Assembly (NCBI GenBank): GCA_964019695.1
Contig: OZ026520.1
Coordinates: 93,314,913 to 93,378,912 of the forward strand
From: Loripinus fragilis
Lineage: Eukaryota > Mollusca > Bivalvia > Lucinida > Lucinidae
Length of the DNA stretch: 64,000 nucleotides
Direction of reading: 5' to 3'
The first letter of the stretch is position 1. Each line of letters opens with the position of its first letter. The translations under genes were made by a program, and so were the position numbers. Shown here one piece after another: positions 32,166 to 43,519 of this stretch. The notes below the pieces were generated by a model. The model was not told the origin of the DNA. It ran no database searches and saw only the letters and a list, made by a program, of their open reading frames with translations.

Positions 32166-32402
32166 GAGCCGCAACATGTGATTTCCAGTAATGTGGTATG
32201 TGCGACCAGCAAAGGCTCAGACCAGCCTGCGCATATACACAGTCTGATCAGAGTCTTTGCTAGTCGCTTGAATATTCTATGAATATTAAACTACTGACTA
32301 AACATCATTTGGAGTTTCAAAGTTTAAAAAGAGGCTGCACATGCTTGTCTGAGTCACTTCATGTCAAAATGCCACATTGTTGGAAGTCACATGGCACGGC
32401 TC
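32166..32402 (-). mobile_element. 237-bp MITE in the 3' flank of NAPE-PLD 2
   Basis: Starts GAGCCGCAACATGTGATTTC and ends GTCACATGGCACGGCTC, in the opposite orientation to the copies at 16555 and 52454 but with exactly the same length. Begins 113 bp after the stop codon, so it may lie in the 3' UTR. Confidence 0.88.
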
Positions 32403-32668
32403 AATTATATATGGGCCAGCAATTAGCTGATGAGGGACAGGGCTTAGTGGTCTTGCTAAATGGACAGTTTCTCAAGGCTGCCTTAGCACCATATCTGATC
32501 TTAGGTCTGTGAGGAATGTTGAAAGTCATTGTATTGAGATAAGCTGACAGTTTTTGCAGCATAAGCCTGCGTCACTAAGAATTTAAGACTATCTAGCAGT
32601 TTAGGATCATAGTTCTTCATGAAGAGTTCACGGTCTATAAACTGTCTTTACAGTTAAATGAAAGAAGA

Positions 32669-32703
32669 AATAAAATTTGTAGAAAAAAGGGAATATGAAT
32701 AAA
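32669..32703 (+). terminator. candidate poly(A) signals for NAPE-PLD 2
   Basis: AATAAA occurs at 32669-32674 and again at 32698-32703, about 620-650 bp after the stop codon. Motif evidence only; the 3' end is not otherwise supported. Confidence 0.3.
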
Positions 32704-32993
32704 CTGACAGAGGCCATTTTCTGTTGATTTATAATGATCGAGGGAATAGTTTCAACAAAAACAGGTCAAAATGTTTAACATTTATCATTATTTAGATGAT
32801 GGCATCAACCTGTTTTAGAAGGAAATATGTGTAAGTTTACACTCCAAAAGGTGTGGTAGCTCAACTGCTACTTCTTTAGGTGTTAACTTACACATATATT
32901 TACAGTCCAAATGATATGGACTAATCCATAGGTTTAGATAAACAAAAATTTTTAGCGTAAAATTGTAATTATTTTTCTTAGCCATATGTTTTA

Positions 32994-33070
32994 ACATATG
33001 TTTTGGGTGATCAAAAGAACCATCATATTGATGCGGTTCTTTTGAGTACCCAGAACATATGTTTTGGATG
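32994..33070. repeat. hairpin, 'CAAAAGAACC' family, second copy
   Basis: ATCAAAAGAACCATCATATT / GATGCGGTTCTTTTGAGTAC with outer ACATATGTTTTGG arms on both sides. Same family as 18891-18968 but with arm mismatches, so it is older. Confidence 0.8.
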
Positions 33071-34288
33071 AGAAATAAGAAAGTATTTTTTTGGTACACA
33101 CTCTTAACTATAGGCCTGCAGTAATCCATCAACGTTAAAATTAATTGTTTACTGTAAAACAAATGTTTCCTAATTGGACTGATCTGTATAGACAGCCTGA
33201 TTTAGTATTATGGTGTTTGTACTTGGTTTTCATGTTAAGATTAATTGCGGTCTGATTGCGAACTACATTCTGATTATATACTGAACAAAAGTGAAAAAGC
33301 TACACCAAAATTGTTTGCCATCTATATACAACATTATGCAAACCAAGAATGCAATGGAAAGTGTATCTTAATGTTCAAATACTGGGTAATGCACAACAGT
33401 AAAAGTTTTACGGATGTTGTCACGAGGAAACACCTGAAAGCCATTTAATTGTGACAGGGGTCCATTTTTTCAGGTTGCCAATTTGAACGGAAATCTAACA
33501 CAATTTAGGCCTTCAGAAATCCACTACCTACGAGATCCGACTGCACGAAATGGTAGTCTAGACATGTGACAACCAGAAATATGAAGGACTTATCCCAAGT
33601 GTGTTTTGATCGTTTAGAAAAGCAATCTTAAAAAAACGGATTTTCACTCAAATTGCAAAGTTTAGAAAATTAACACTGAAATCTCCATAGGAAAATCAAT
33701 GTGTTGTTGCATCTTAGTATGAGGACAATACTAGTCGAGAAATGGTAGAAACAATGTGCTGAGAGGTCTACCTGATTTGGCAAAAGAAAATTATCGAAAA
33801 TCGTGATTAATCGAAGATAACCAAACATTTAATATTCCCTATTCGTTTTTGTCAAAGGGAGATAATTTTCAATATTTTACAAATTCGCTTAATTCGAAAT
33901 TGATTTCTGAGCTTGTTTCAAGTGATTAAGCAGTTTTCTTGTGTCTTTATGCAACACAATTAAGACCAATTTTGATAAGCATAACAATTTTAATTTGCGC
34001 ATGCGCAATAGCAAATTTCAGTGAATAAAGCTTTAAACACTTGAATGAGCATAACTCATACATCAAACGAGACAAATTGGTGGAGTTTGAACGAATCGTT
34101 TGCTGGATGTCTGGGCACCATTATTAAGCTTTAATAAATACTTTTTGTCCAATACTTTCTCATAAAATATAGATAATTGTAGTGTAGCGTTTTCACTTTT
34201 GTTAAGTATATATTTTTTCACGTTAGAGTAATTTTATGCTGCACTGTAAAACAACTTTCCACAAATTTAATAGCAGTTGAACAGCTAT
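33071..34288. other. no recognised feature
   Basis: AT-rich non-coding sequence. I see no repeat family from elsewhere in the window and no credible exon. Confidence 0.55.
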
Positions 34289-34449
34289 AAAAAAAAAGCT
34301 CGTGAAAATTAACCCCGTACTCATGAATAAAATTTGCATAGATTATACGGTAGTTGCGTAGTTTATTAATAGCTTCGTACATTTCCGTATTTGCGAAGAG
34401 GGAATTAAATTGACAAAATAAAGTATTTATTGGTATTTGAGAGCATTGC

Positions 34450-34530
34450 AGCAAGTAAGCAGAGATTAGCCGAGAGGTAATGCGTAGTTTTTGAAATCTT
34501 GTGGTCATGAGTTCGACTCTGGAAAGGGTT
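34450..34530 (+). repeat. tRNA-like sequence inside the foldback (left)
   Basis: A-box-like TTAGCCGAGAGGTAATGCG and B-box-like GAGTTCGACTCT, followed by a T-run that could end Pol III transcription. The acceptor stem does not pair. Confidence 0.4.
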
Positions 34531-34698
34531 ACGTTTTTTTCCCCCCTTTTTTTAATCTTTTTTTTTTCATGTAATTTAGTTTGTTTTGCTATATGTTTTG
34601 CATTGATGTTTCTTTTATTATTTCCATAATTTCTTTTTTCATAAGTTTTATTTCATTCGACAGTTTACAGAGCAGCGAAAAAAAACGTCATTTCCTTC

Positions 34699-34848
34699 TC
34701 ATTCACTGGCCGTTTCCGTGCATCGTATGTAAGAGGCTGGTGACGTTTCCTTCTTTGATTCCTGCAAAAAGTACTTTGCGACGTTTGCAACGTCCTGCTT
34801 TGCTTTCGACCCTAGAGAGTCTAAAGACTGAAGTTTACTATCTGACAT
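34699..34848 (-). pseudogene. possible transposase N-terminal remnant (49 aa)
   Basis: Minus-strand frame from an ATG to a TGA with well-mixed amino-acid content: MSDSKLQSLDSLGSKAKQDV, ANVAKYFLQESKK, then a Thr/Ser-rich end. The 'DVANVAKYFLQE' stretch resembles the leader before the DNA-binding domain in IS630/Tc1-like transposases of invertebrates, recalled by eye. An in-frame TAG precedes the ATG. Too short to be certain. Confidence 0.3.
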
Positions 34849-34984
34849 GTCGCAACGCTATAGCAGTAAAGTAGATTTCAATGAAACTCAAATAATTATT
34901 TGGGTAGAACGATAATTTCACTTTGCACGGGAAACTGGTGGAAAAATATTTAAATACTTAATTCTTCAATAAAAAAACCAAAAA

Positions 34985-35056
34985 ACAAACAAGCACCGCA
35001 GGTGAGACTCGAACTCGCAACCTGCGAGCTCGTATCACTGCGCTACAACCACTTAC
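34985..35056 (-). repeat. tRNA-like sequence inside the foldback (right)
   Basis: On the minus strand GTTGTAGCGCAGTGATACGA and GAGTTCGAGTCTCACC act as A and B boxes at normal tRNA spacing. The ends do not pair as an acceptor stem. The mirror-image placement relative to the left copy suggests both came with the element. Confidence 0.45.
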
Positions 35057-35579
35057 CTACTCTGCAGTACAACTCCAGATTGATTGCATATACTGTTTTT
35101 TAACTATGTTCAAATATCTGCACGATCGGAAATACACGGAAAATTGCGAAATATAACGAGTTGTTTCGTCGGAAACTATTTCGACCGTGAAATTTATTCA
35201 TCAGTACGGGGTTAATTTTCACGAGCTATACTGATCCTGGTCTTACATTCTAACTGCTTAACAAAACAATAGCAGGTAGGAATGTTTAGGATTTGTCACT
35301 GTAATTTTTTTCTTTCCTCATATAATTTTAGTATGAAAGTACATGGACATTTATACCAAAATGGGTGGCAGTTCAGTTGCTATTTCGGTTTAAGCTTACA
35401 CATTTGTTTTACAGTGTGAATAAAAGAGATCAGACACTTTTCATCTAAGGAAACCCTCATATCTTTGCTATATCCTAGCATGGATTTTTGACTCAGAACT
35501 TTTATGGATCATCCTAAATCTGCTTGGCTCAAAATCAGCCATGATAGGGCCTATTAGACTTCGAGCTAAAAAAGGTCCT

Positions 35580-37020
35580 GCTCCCCCCCCCCCCTAGGGA
35601 ATTTTGCAGACATATCCTATCTTGAAGAAAATTTCAAGCCGCATCTTTTAAGAGATGTTTGTACTCTGTGCTCCGGGGCGTTAGTCTCTGACAGCCTGTT
35701 ACATATGTTACTGTAACAAACTAAGAAAAAATCAAAATAAAAGTTTGAGCTACAGAAAGAAGGCATTAAACCATCTAATTATTCAAATTTCTTATGTAGT
35801 TTGCAAGCTGGATGCCTTAGCTACATAAAAGCAGCATTTTGAACAAAATTACAGCCTTCAATGGTGTTATATGCGTTACATAGATTAAATTTCCCTTTGA
35901 AAGTTGAAATTCTGACTAACATCATTTTATTTTACAGAAGATTCGTGCATTTTTACAAGTGTTTTTAATCTTAGTTTACTAAAGTACTCATTGGACTAAT
36001 AGCAAAAACAAAGTTTGCTTTTCTATCTCTAATACATTGTTTTATATGAGCTATTAAACAACCCTACCCCCAATTTTAAGTATCCAATTTTGGTATCTAT
36101 TATTGAAGAAAAATATATGAAAATATTTGACGCTCGTGGATATCGTACATTTTTGCACTGTCTTGCTAATGCAATAAAGAATCATACATTTGCAAGTTTG
36201 GCATCAGGATCAGAGCACTTATTAAAGTATGTAACATATGTTACATGGCATAATGAATGAGCAAGGAAATTGTCTTGGAAGTAAGAGATGATATTTCAGA
36301 AAAAAATACTATTTTTCACATGTTTCCTATTAATCTCTAGCCTCTGGTGCCTTAGTCTTAGTAATTACAGTCATTGCTGATAACAAGCCCATGGAATTGT
36401 GTTACAGATGTTATATATAATCTTTATTATCACATATTTCCTAATGCCTATAATATTAAAATATATAGACATATAGATAGAAAATAATAGTTCTCATTTA
36501 AATGACACAATTTAATAAATATTCCTATTAAATATAATTATTCAAAACCAATCTTTATTCGAGTCACCCTCACAATGTCTATCATTGTGTCTGCTTCTAT
36601 GACAAAATAATCACCCATTTCATCACAACCAGTAAAATGATGGCATAGTATAAGGACTGCAAACTGAGTACAATCCTGTTCCTTTCCACCCCTTTGGGAA
36701 TAGTGCAGACATATCCTACCTTAAAGAACAATTCAAGCTGCATCAAATAAGAGATGTTTGCACTCTATTATCTAGGGGGTTAGCCTGTAATGGTATGATA
36801 TATATGTTACCATATCATTTTAAGAATAAATGAATTGAAAGTCTGAGAAATAGAAAGAAGACATAATACTATCTATTTATTTGAATTATTCATGCAGTTT
36901 ACATGCTGAATACCTTTGATACATAAGAAAGTGTTTTTAACAAATATACAGCTTCCTATGGTGTTATATGTGTTACTTTAATTAAGATTACTTTTTAAAT
37001 TGGTAATTGTGACAAACATC
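35580..37020 (+). repeat. repeat block 1 with phased GTTACATATGTTAC-type motifs
   Basis: Units share TTTTGCAGACATATCCTATC, AGAGATGTTTG.ACTCT, GCGTTAGTCTCTGACAGCCT and AAAAGTTTGAGCTACAGAAA. Motif hits: GTTACATATGTTAC near 35698, GTAACATATGTTAC at 36231, GTTACAGATGTTAT at 36401 and ATATATGTTAC near 36800. The second unit begins about 1.1 kb after the first. Colinear with 46480-48060 and inverted relative to 40740-41960. Non-coding. Confidence 0.75.
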
Positions 37021-37169
37021 ACTTATAAGCATTTCTTGTGATCCTCCTCTTTTGCCATCAAAAGACTTAATTTTCTTCGTATGTGTGGCCAGTGCCAGCG
37101 TCAAACAAATTGACTCGGCTATAACTTGAATCCTTAGCATTCTTCAAAAGCAGAAACAGCATGTCAGTG

Positions 37170-37634
37170 TCATGGGATCAAACACCTGATTAAATATGGG
37201 TTTAATGCCATTTCACATATATGCATACAATGGAGTATGACTGGTATATGTCCCTTCTTGTGAAGTAGGAAGAGCAATCTTACTGCAGCTGTCTCTGCAT
37301 CCGTGCTAGTCAAGTGATAACTTTGCTCTGATTTTGCAAAAGCTATGTCTCTACAGTGTACCTTTAAGAACACTTTACGATTTCTGACATTGGTCAAACA
37401 GAAATTTGATAGGCTGCTTATTTGCATCATTTGCCCTGGAACCTATCCAGTCCTTTGGTGCTTAAGTCCTCAGGTCTTAGATCAATAGTATTTTGCTGCG
37501 CCCAAAGAACTTTATAAGTTTTCTTTAATTACAATGTTGACTCTTGATGGTTTTGGCAGACCGTCTGAAACAATTTCTGTTACACCTTGAAAGTTATCTG
37601 GTATAAGAGAAAGAATATGAAGTTGGACATTGCC
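37170..37634 (-). pseudogene. decayed coding remnant, possibly a PIN-like-domain protein of a transposon or host gene
   Basis: Two separate minus-strand pieces look protein-like. The first (37634-37512) reads NVQLHILSLIPDNFQGV, then TEIVSDGLPKPSRVNIVIKE. The second (37430-37170) reads NRKVFLKVHCRDIAFAKSEQ, then a TDAETAAVRLLF stretch. They are broken by stops and frameshifts. The 'IVSDG ... NRKVF ... TDAETAAV' order is reminiscent of a PIN-like nuclease-type family common in mollusc genomes (VVFDGY ... NKQKFI ... DADVLIV), from memory. It lies between two inverted repeat blocks, as an internal gene of a large element would. Confidence 0.3.
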
Positions 37635-38959
37635 ATCAATTATATTTGCAGCTGGTTGTTTTTTTATGTCAGTACATTGAAGAAAGCCTTAAAATAAGGT
37701 AAAACCTATGCTTTCTCAGTTTTTCCAGCCATATCATTAGCTGTTGCATTCAAAAGAAGGAATGTGGACTACTATGGGTAACCAGTAGTTCTATATTATG
37801 CTCTATGGAAGATTTATACAGAGTAAACAAGTTGATAAGGTGCCTCATTTCATGATCCATTGAAAACACTGAAATTGAAAACACTTGCCTCTGACTGTGT
37901 AATCAAAAAGGATGTCACGACAATGCCTTTGCTCATTTATTATGACGAGTTATATATGTTACATCCTTTAATAAGCGCTCTTATCTCAGAAACTAAGTGA
38001 ATCATTGAATTGAAAGGGTCTAATTTGCACTCTGTTCATCCTGCATTTCATTGCTTTACCTGCTGTGATACATCTAGTTCGTTTATCTGAAGGGAAAGAG
38101 TTACCTCGGTTTCAGCACTCCAGAAGTACTTAGACTTCAAATAAGTTTTTGAATGCTTGGGGAAAGATAATAAGTGCAGAGATATTATTAGATGAAAATA
38201 TGTTTGTTGCACTTTTATAAAAGTTAACCAGCTAAGATATGAGTCTTTATCACAGAAATATCAAGGTACATCAGTCCAGGTACTCATTGCTTTTAATGGC
38301 ATAGTTTTCCTCCTTGTAAAGCTTTAGTCTTTCTCCTATTTGCAGAGTATCACTTGAAACACATACTCAAAGAGCCAACTATTAGGAGTTCATATCAGTA
38401 TCCGAATGTTTCAAGCCATGAATGACAAAATTGGAAAGTTGATAATGGCTCATCAATTTTGAGTGGACTGGTGGTAAAATTGTATAACAGTAAATGATTG
38501 AAATATTGTGTGATGATTCTACTAGTTGCAAGGAGGTGTGTGATAATAATGATTACCACAGAAGCAGACAACGACAAACGTTTAACATGAGTGTTAAATC
38601 GATGAGAATTAATTTGGACCATTTCATTTGTTGTATTGTCTTGTACAAATGTAAAACTATCTTTTCTATTTGTGGCTCTATATTTAGCATTATGTGCACA
38701 GTATTAGGAAATGTGTCCAAAAGGTCATTGATAACATCTGTAACAACAATCCATGGGCTTGATAATCAGAAATCAATATAATTTCAAGTATTTTGGCACC
38801 AAAGACTTATAAGTACACATTAAGTGTCCTGATCTTAAACTTAATGACATCTTGCAGATATATGAGCAAGACAGACTAAGAAAATTTAGAATATACACAC
38901 GCTGCAATCGCTTTCATGTGTTTTACTTAAACAGTATTAACAAACTTTGCTTCTCTGTA
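37635..38959. other. central part of the inverted structure, no intact gene
   Basis: A GTTATATATGTTAC motif lies at 37949-37962. The minus strand from 38300 to 37640 has short open stretches broken by many stops, possibly further remnants of the coding relic at 37170-37634. Nothing else recognised. Confidence 0.45.
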
Positions 38960-40402
38960 AAAGGATCATTGACGGTTTGGGCCTTATACGCCTATTTTTC
39001 TGATTCCCAGAACGCTACTTTTGAGCTTCTGGTGCGATGCATGTAGTATCAGTGTAATAGGTGAATCTAATGGCAAGAGCCAGCTAGCAAAATATTTTCA
39101 AAATTCCTACGCACTCGAGAGATATGGCGGGTATAAAGGGGAGGGGGTCTGAAATTTGATGACAATGAAAAGTGACTTAAAAAGTGATTTCTGCACTTTT
39201 TCTTGATTTATTTGGTAGGCATGGTGATATCTATTTAATATATCATATGCAGAGTATTAACGAATCACGATAATTCATGAAAATGTTTTAAAAACAAAAT
39301 ATGTTTTGTAATAAAATAATTTTGGGGAGATAATTTTGAAGTTACCTGTACGTTTTTGACTACATGTACCGTAAATAATACACAACTGAAAGCTCAACAA
39401 AAGAAATACATACTTTTGAAGAAATGAAAGTGTCCCATTTAGCATTGGACAGTAAAATGGATTCTAACTATATCATTTGAATATTACTTTTGCTTTGTTT
39501 AAAGGGCATAGCATGTCGAAATGTATTTAAAGTGTCCGAATATTTATGGTATACATATGCATGTATATCGTTGAAAGCTACCTATCGGAGATATTAATAT
39601 ATTGAACCTGTTATAACTCTTTGCATGCCAGCGGAGAATTGAGTCGTCTACCAATAGCCTTTTGCAAACAGTTTGAATCCAGATAAAGACCACCAGAATG
39701 TCGGTCTTGATCTGGATCCAAACTGTTTGACACTCTGATAGTGGTCCCGGGTGGTTTATTTTTAAAAGCTTAATTTTGAACAAAGTCAGCAGACGGCAAT
39801 AAAAAACATAAACAATTTACTAGCACGCTAATAGATAAGTACAGGACGTTTCCAAAAGAATGTGTCATTCAATAACTGTGAGATTTTTTCTTATGAAAAA
39901 AATGCATAAACCTTACTAATTCTACTTTTAATCTTTATGTACTTTATATTAAACTAGCACAGAATACAAAGCAATTTAGGAGGTTGGTTCTAGAGAATGT
40001 CATTACTGCCATTCATTTCTTATTCGGTAGAAAAGGCATTTTATGGGCTTGGGCCCTGGGTTTTTGGGCTGCTGAACATCTTTCCCCCCCTTGTGCCAGC
40101 AAGCCACTTCCATACAATGTGTAAAATATGTTAACACATATACATGCAAAAGCTTTTGCTGGCACACGGGGGGGGAAAGATATTTTAAAAAATGTTTTCT
40201 GATTCCTATATATTTTAATGTAAAACTGATTGTTTATACCCAAAATTTACATCTTTGAAGCGTTTAATATCGAAAATGGATTTCATTGCCATGAAGTACT
40301 CAGGTCAGGGTAGCTTCACTGTAAAGAAAGGGACGATTGACAAACTTTTATTTTTACTGAAAACCATAGGCATTTACCCATAGAAAGTGCCAATGATCCT
40401 TT
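38960..40402 (+). mobile_element. 1.44-kb non-autonomous TIR element, copy B
   Basis: Starts AAAGGATCATTGACGG and ends GTGCCAATGATCCTTT. It aligns with copy A (672-2116) along its whole length with scattered substitutions and small indels, including the GTGCCAGCA...TGCTGGCAC hairpin at about 40093-40180. Inserted within the large inverted structure. Confidence 0.85.
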
Positions 40403-40739
40403 GGAGTAGCTCCTATAAGACAATATATTTAAGATAGAAAAGCCAATTTGGTTTTACCTATTCATCAATTGGGTATATGTTTGTAAAATCTAATAAAACA
40501 GTTTGAAACCAAGTCATAGTAGTTGTTTAACTAAATGACGATAGCCACAATTATAGCTTTTAAATTATAATTAGGTTCATGTCACGCACTTAACACCACA
40601 GTTAGCGGTATTCATGTTAAACAGCTTCCATATGTAGTAAAGGCATCCAGTATGCAAACTATAAGAATGTCAATTTATTAGATAATTTTAATGTCTTCTT
40701 TCTGTAGCTCAAACATTCAAATTTCTTATTCTCAAATTG

Positions 40740-41960
40740 ATATAGTAACATATGTAACAAGCTGTTACAGGCTAACGCCCTGCCTTACAGAGTGCAAACA
40801 TTTCTTATTAAATGCACCTTGAATGGTTACATAAGATGTAATATGTCTGCAGAATTCCAAAGGGGATTAGGATGGAGCAGGCCCTTACTCAGCTTGATGT
40901 CAAAATACAATTTGATGATTTTACTTATCACGCTGACATATGTAACGCTCTCTGATCTTTAAAACTTGGCGACAACTAGCCAATCTATAAGTCTTTATCA
41001 CATGAGCAAGCTTTAAATCCCTAAACAATGTAAGATATCCAGCAGCTGCAAGTTTTTTCACAATTTTAGCTCAAACTTTCAAACTACATTTCCTCTATTT
41101 GATATAGTAACGCATGTAGCATGCTGTTTCAGACTAACGCCCCAACATAGAGAGTGCAAACATCCCTTATTCGATGCAGCTTGAGTTGTACTATAAGAAG
41201 GAATATGTCTGCAAAATTCCCCCGAGGAGATTAAAACATTTTTAGGCACATCTTACGTAAAGACATTGAGCTTGCCCATTTATTACATCAGGTAACGTAA
41301 GTTACAGCCTCTGATAATAAAAAAATTGCAATAAACTTGCAGATTTATTAGTCTTTTTATATAAGCAAATAAATCCCAAACAATTAAACATATTCATCAA
41401 CTTCAAATATTTTTTAACTATTTTTACTCTACTTTTAATACCAAACATTTCACCTTAAACTGTGTAGGGGTAGGGTTGTTTAATTGCTTATTCCAGAAAA
41501 ATTATTTAAGCTAGGAAAACAAACTTTGATTTTTCTGTTAGCCAATTGCATAAGCTAGTCAGACATGGTTAAAAATATTTTGCAAAACACACAGAGAGAT
41601 TGTGAATGTAAATGATGTTGGCCACACTTGCAAATTTTAATGGGTTATCTGATTTATGTGACGCACATGACACCTTAGGAAGCCGCAATTTTGTTCAAAT
41701 GGCTGTCATACGTCGATAAGATATCCAGCATGCAGACTATATGAATGATTTTTAAAAATAAATATTTTAATGTCTTTAATTTGTAACCCAAACTTTCAAT
41801 TTACTTTTTCTTAATTTGATAAAGTAACGCATGTTACAGGCTCTTACAGACTAACGCCCCAACACACAGAGTGCAAACATGTCTTAAAAGACTCGGCTTT
41901 CAATTCTCTACAAGATAGGATATGTCTGCAAAATTCCCTAGGGGGGGTGGGGGGCAAACC
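40740..41960 (-). repeat. repeat block 2 (inverted) with GTAACATATG-type motifs
   Basis: Reverse-orientation units with GTCTGCAAAATTCCC, CTAACGCCC.AACA and AGAGTGCAAACAT. Motif hits: GTAACATATGTAAC at 40745, GACATATGTAAC near 40935, GTAACGCATGTAGC at 41107, GTAACGTAAGTTAC at 41292 and GTAACGCATGTTAC at 41824. The 41824-41292 spacing (532 bp) equals the 35698-36231 spacing. A G-run at 41942-41955 mirrors the C-run at 35583-35594. Confidence 0.75.
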
Positions 41961-42139
41961 CATTCTCAGCCATCCGTCTATATAACAAGCCTCAAGAGCT
42001 GGATCAAACCAGCTTCATAGAACTCGAAAAATCAATAAACCCTGTGAACCAATCAAACTCCCTAATCAGGTACTTGGGAGATTTTAAATTACCAAAAATA
42101 GATTGGTAACTCCTGACACCAACTCCAGATTGCACACAT

Positions 42140-42290
42140 CCTTCCATCCATGATCCGTCTATCCATCAATGATCCATCCATCCAGGATCCATTCATCCAA
42201 GATCCATCCACCCATGATCCATCCATCCATCTAGCCACCCCGACGCCATACAACCATCCATCCACTTATCCATCCATCATATTGCATTCC
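42140..42290. repeat. (CATC)n-type simple repeat
   Basis: Imperfect ATCCATCC repeats interspersed with ATGATCCATC phrases, about 150 bp. Confidence 0.9.
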
Positions 42291-42329
42291 ATCCACATAC
42301 ATAACGTTCATTAATACGCTTGAAAAGTT

Positions 42330-42690
42330 CAATACTCTAAACACGCCTACCAAACGACCCAATGCTCAAAATCTGAATGTGAATGCTGAAAATTAAAAAT
42401 AATTCCTCCAGGAAGAGAATACAAATCCGGGGATGTCATGCAACAGCGTATTCATTCCTACGTTTGTACCAGAATTCGACAGGAACGTATTTATCGCGCG
42501 AAAAGTAAATATGACTTAATGAGAATTATTTCTGAGCTCGTATTTATACCACAAACGTAGGCATCCATAGGCCGTTGCATGACAATCCCTCCGATTTTTG
42601 ATTTTCTTCATAGAGCAGTTTAATATCAACCAGATGTTGAGCATTGGATCGTTTGGAAGGCGTGCTAAACGTAGATTTGTCCAAGTTTTA
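42330..42690. repeat. foldback repeat
   Basis: Outer arms AACGACCCAATGCTCAA / TTGAGCATTGGATCGTTTGG and inner arms ATGTCATGCAACAGCGTATT / GGCCGTTGCATGACAAT, with CCTACGTTTGT / ACAAACGTAGG nearest the centre at about 42510. Non-coding. Confidence 0.8.
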
Positions 42691-42726
42691 AACTATCGTG
42701 GCACGTTTATATCACCTCATGTAAAC

Positions 42727-43515
42727 AGTTGTTGATCTGTTGCTTAATGCGCTTCCCATTGTTTTTGGGAGTTCTGTGTTTGTATTTGTTTTGTGTCCAT
42801 TCTAGTTTTGCAATCATCTTGAAGAGGAAGAGAAAGCAGCATGCTTTGCTATTATTGTCCTACAGATGTATTTTTACTATAAATGTTCTGTGGTTCTTCC
42901 TCACAGTGCCGTGGGTTGGTCTGCAGTGTGTGATTGTGGTATTTCCTGATCATACTCGCTTACTTTTTCAGAATGTCGACTTGAAGAATGTTTTGACACC
43001 CCCGTACCTCAGAGTTCTCAATATCATAACTAAAAATAACATACCTAAAATAACCTGAGATTTCCCCTGTATCATTTTTGCGATAGGATGTGAACGTTTT
43101 ATGTATGTGTGGGTTATCCTTACGAACAATCATATCTGTTGTCAAAGGATTATAATTTGAATTTACGCTGCAATTTTGTTGCAATAATGGTGTATCTCGT
43201 ATATACCTAGTTATTGGTATTTTCTTTTTACATGAAAATAAAAAAGTAAGTGGGTATGATCAGGAAATTCCACAATCACATCTTGCAGACCAACCCACGG
43301 CACCGTCAGGAAGAGCCACAGAACATTTATAGTAACAAAACGTCTGTAAGACCATAATAGCAAAGAAACCAGCTTTCTCTTCATTTTCAAGATGATTGCA
43401 AAACTAGAATGGACACAAGCAAATCTAGAATGGACACAAAGTAATGCATAACAACAGAACTCCCAAAAACAATGGCAAGTACATTAAACAATAGATCAAT
43501 AACAACAGTTTCACC
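42727..43515. mobile_element. 790-bp foldback element
   Basis: The left arm (AACAGTTGTTGATCTGTTGC, GTGTCCATTCTAGTTTTGCA, GTGGGTTGGTCTGCAGTGTG) recurs inverted in the right arm (43240-43515). Diverged single-arm relatives at 11770-11880 and 19040-19260. The 109-codon open frame in the left arm is not conserved in the relatives. Confidence 0.85.
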
Positions 43516-43519
43516 GCCT

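Larger units (their letters stand above)
34289..35230. mobile_element. 0.94-kb foldback element with tRNA-like ends
   Basis: Inverted ends AGCTCGTGAAAATTAACCCC and GGGGTTAATTTTCACGAGCT, with TCATGAATAAA / TTTATTCATCA extending the match to about 40 bp. Just inside each end is a tRNA-like segment: 34450-34530 (+), GATTAGCCGAGAGGTAATGC and GAGTTCGACTCT, and 34985-35056 (-), GTTGTAGCGCAGTGATACG and GAGTTCGAGTCTC. The interior holds a short minus-strand ORF resembling a transposase N-terminus. Confidence 0.75.

Noticed and set aside
42140..42290. CRISPR-like direct repeats
   Set aside because: Simple ATCC repeats without regular spacers, in an animal genome.
42729..43058. 109-codon frame with hydrophobic stretches, membrane-protein-like
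   Set aside because: Lies in the left arm of a foldback whose relatives at 11.8 and 19.1 kb do not keep the frame.
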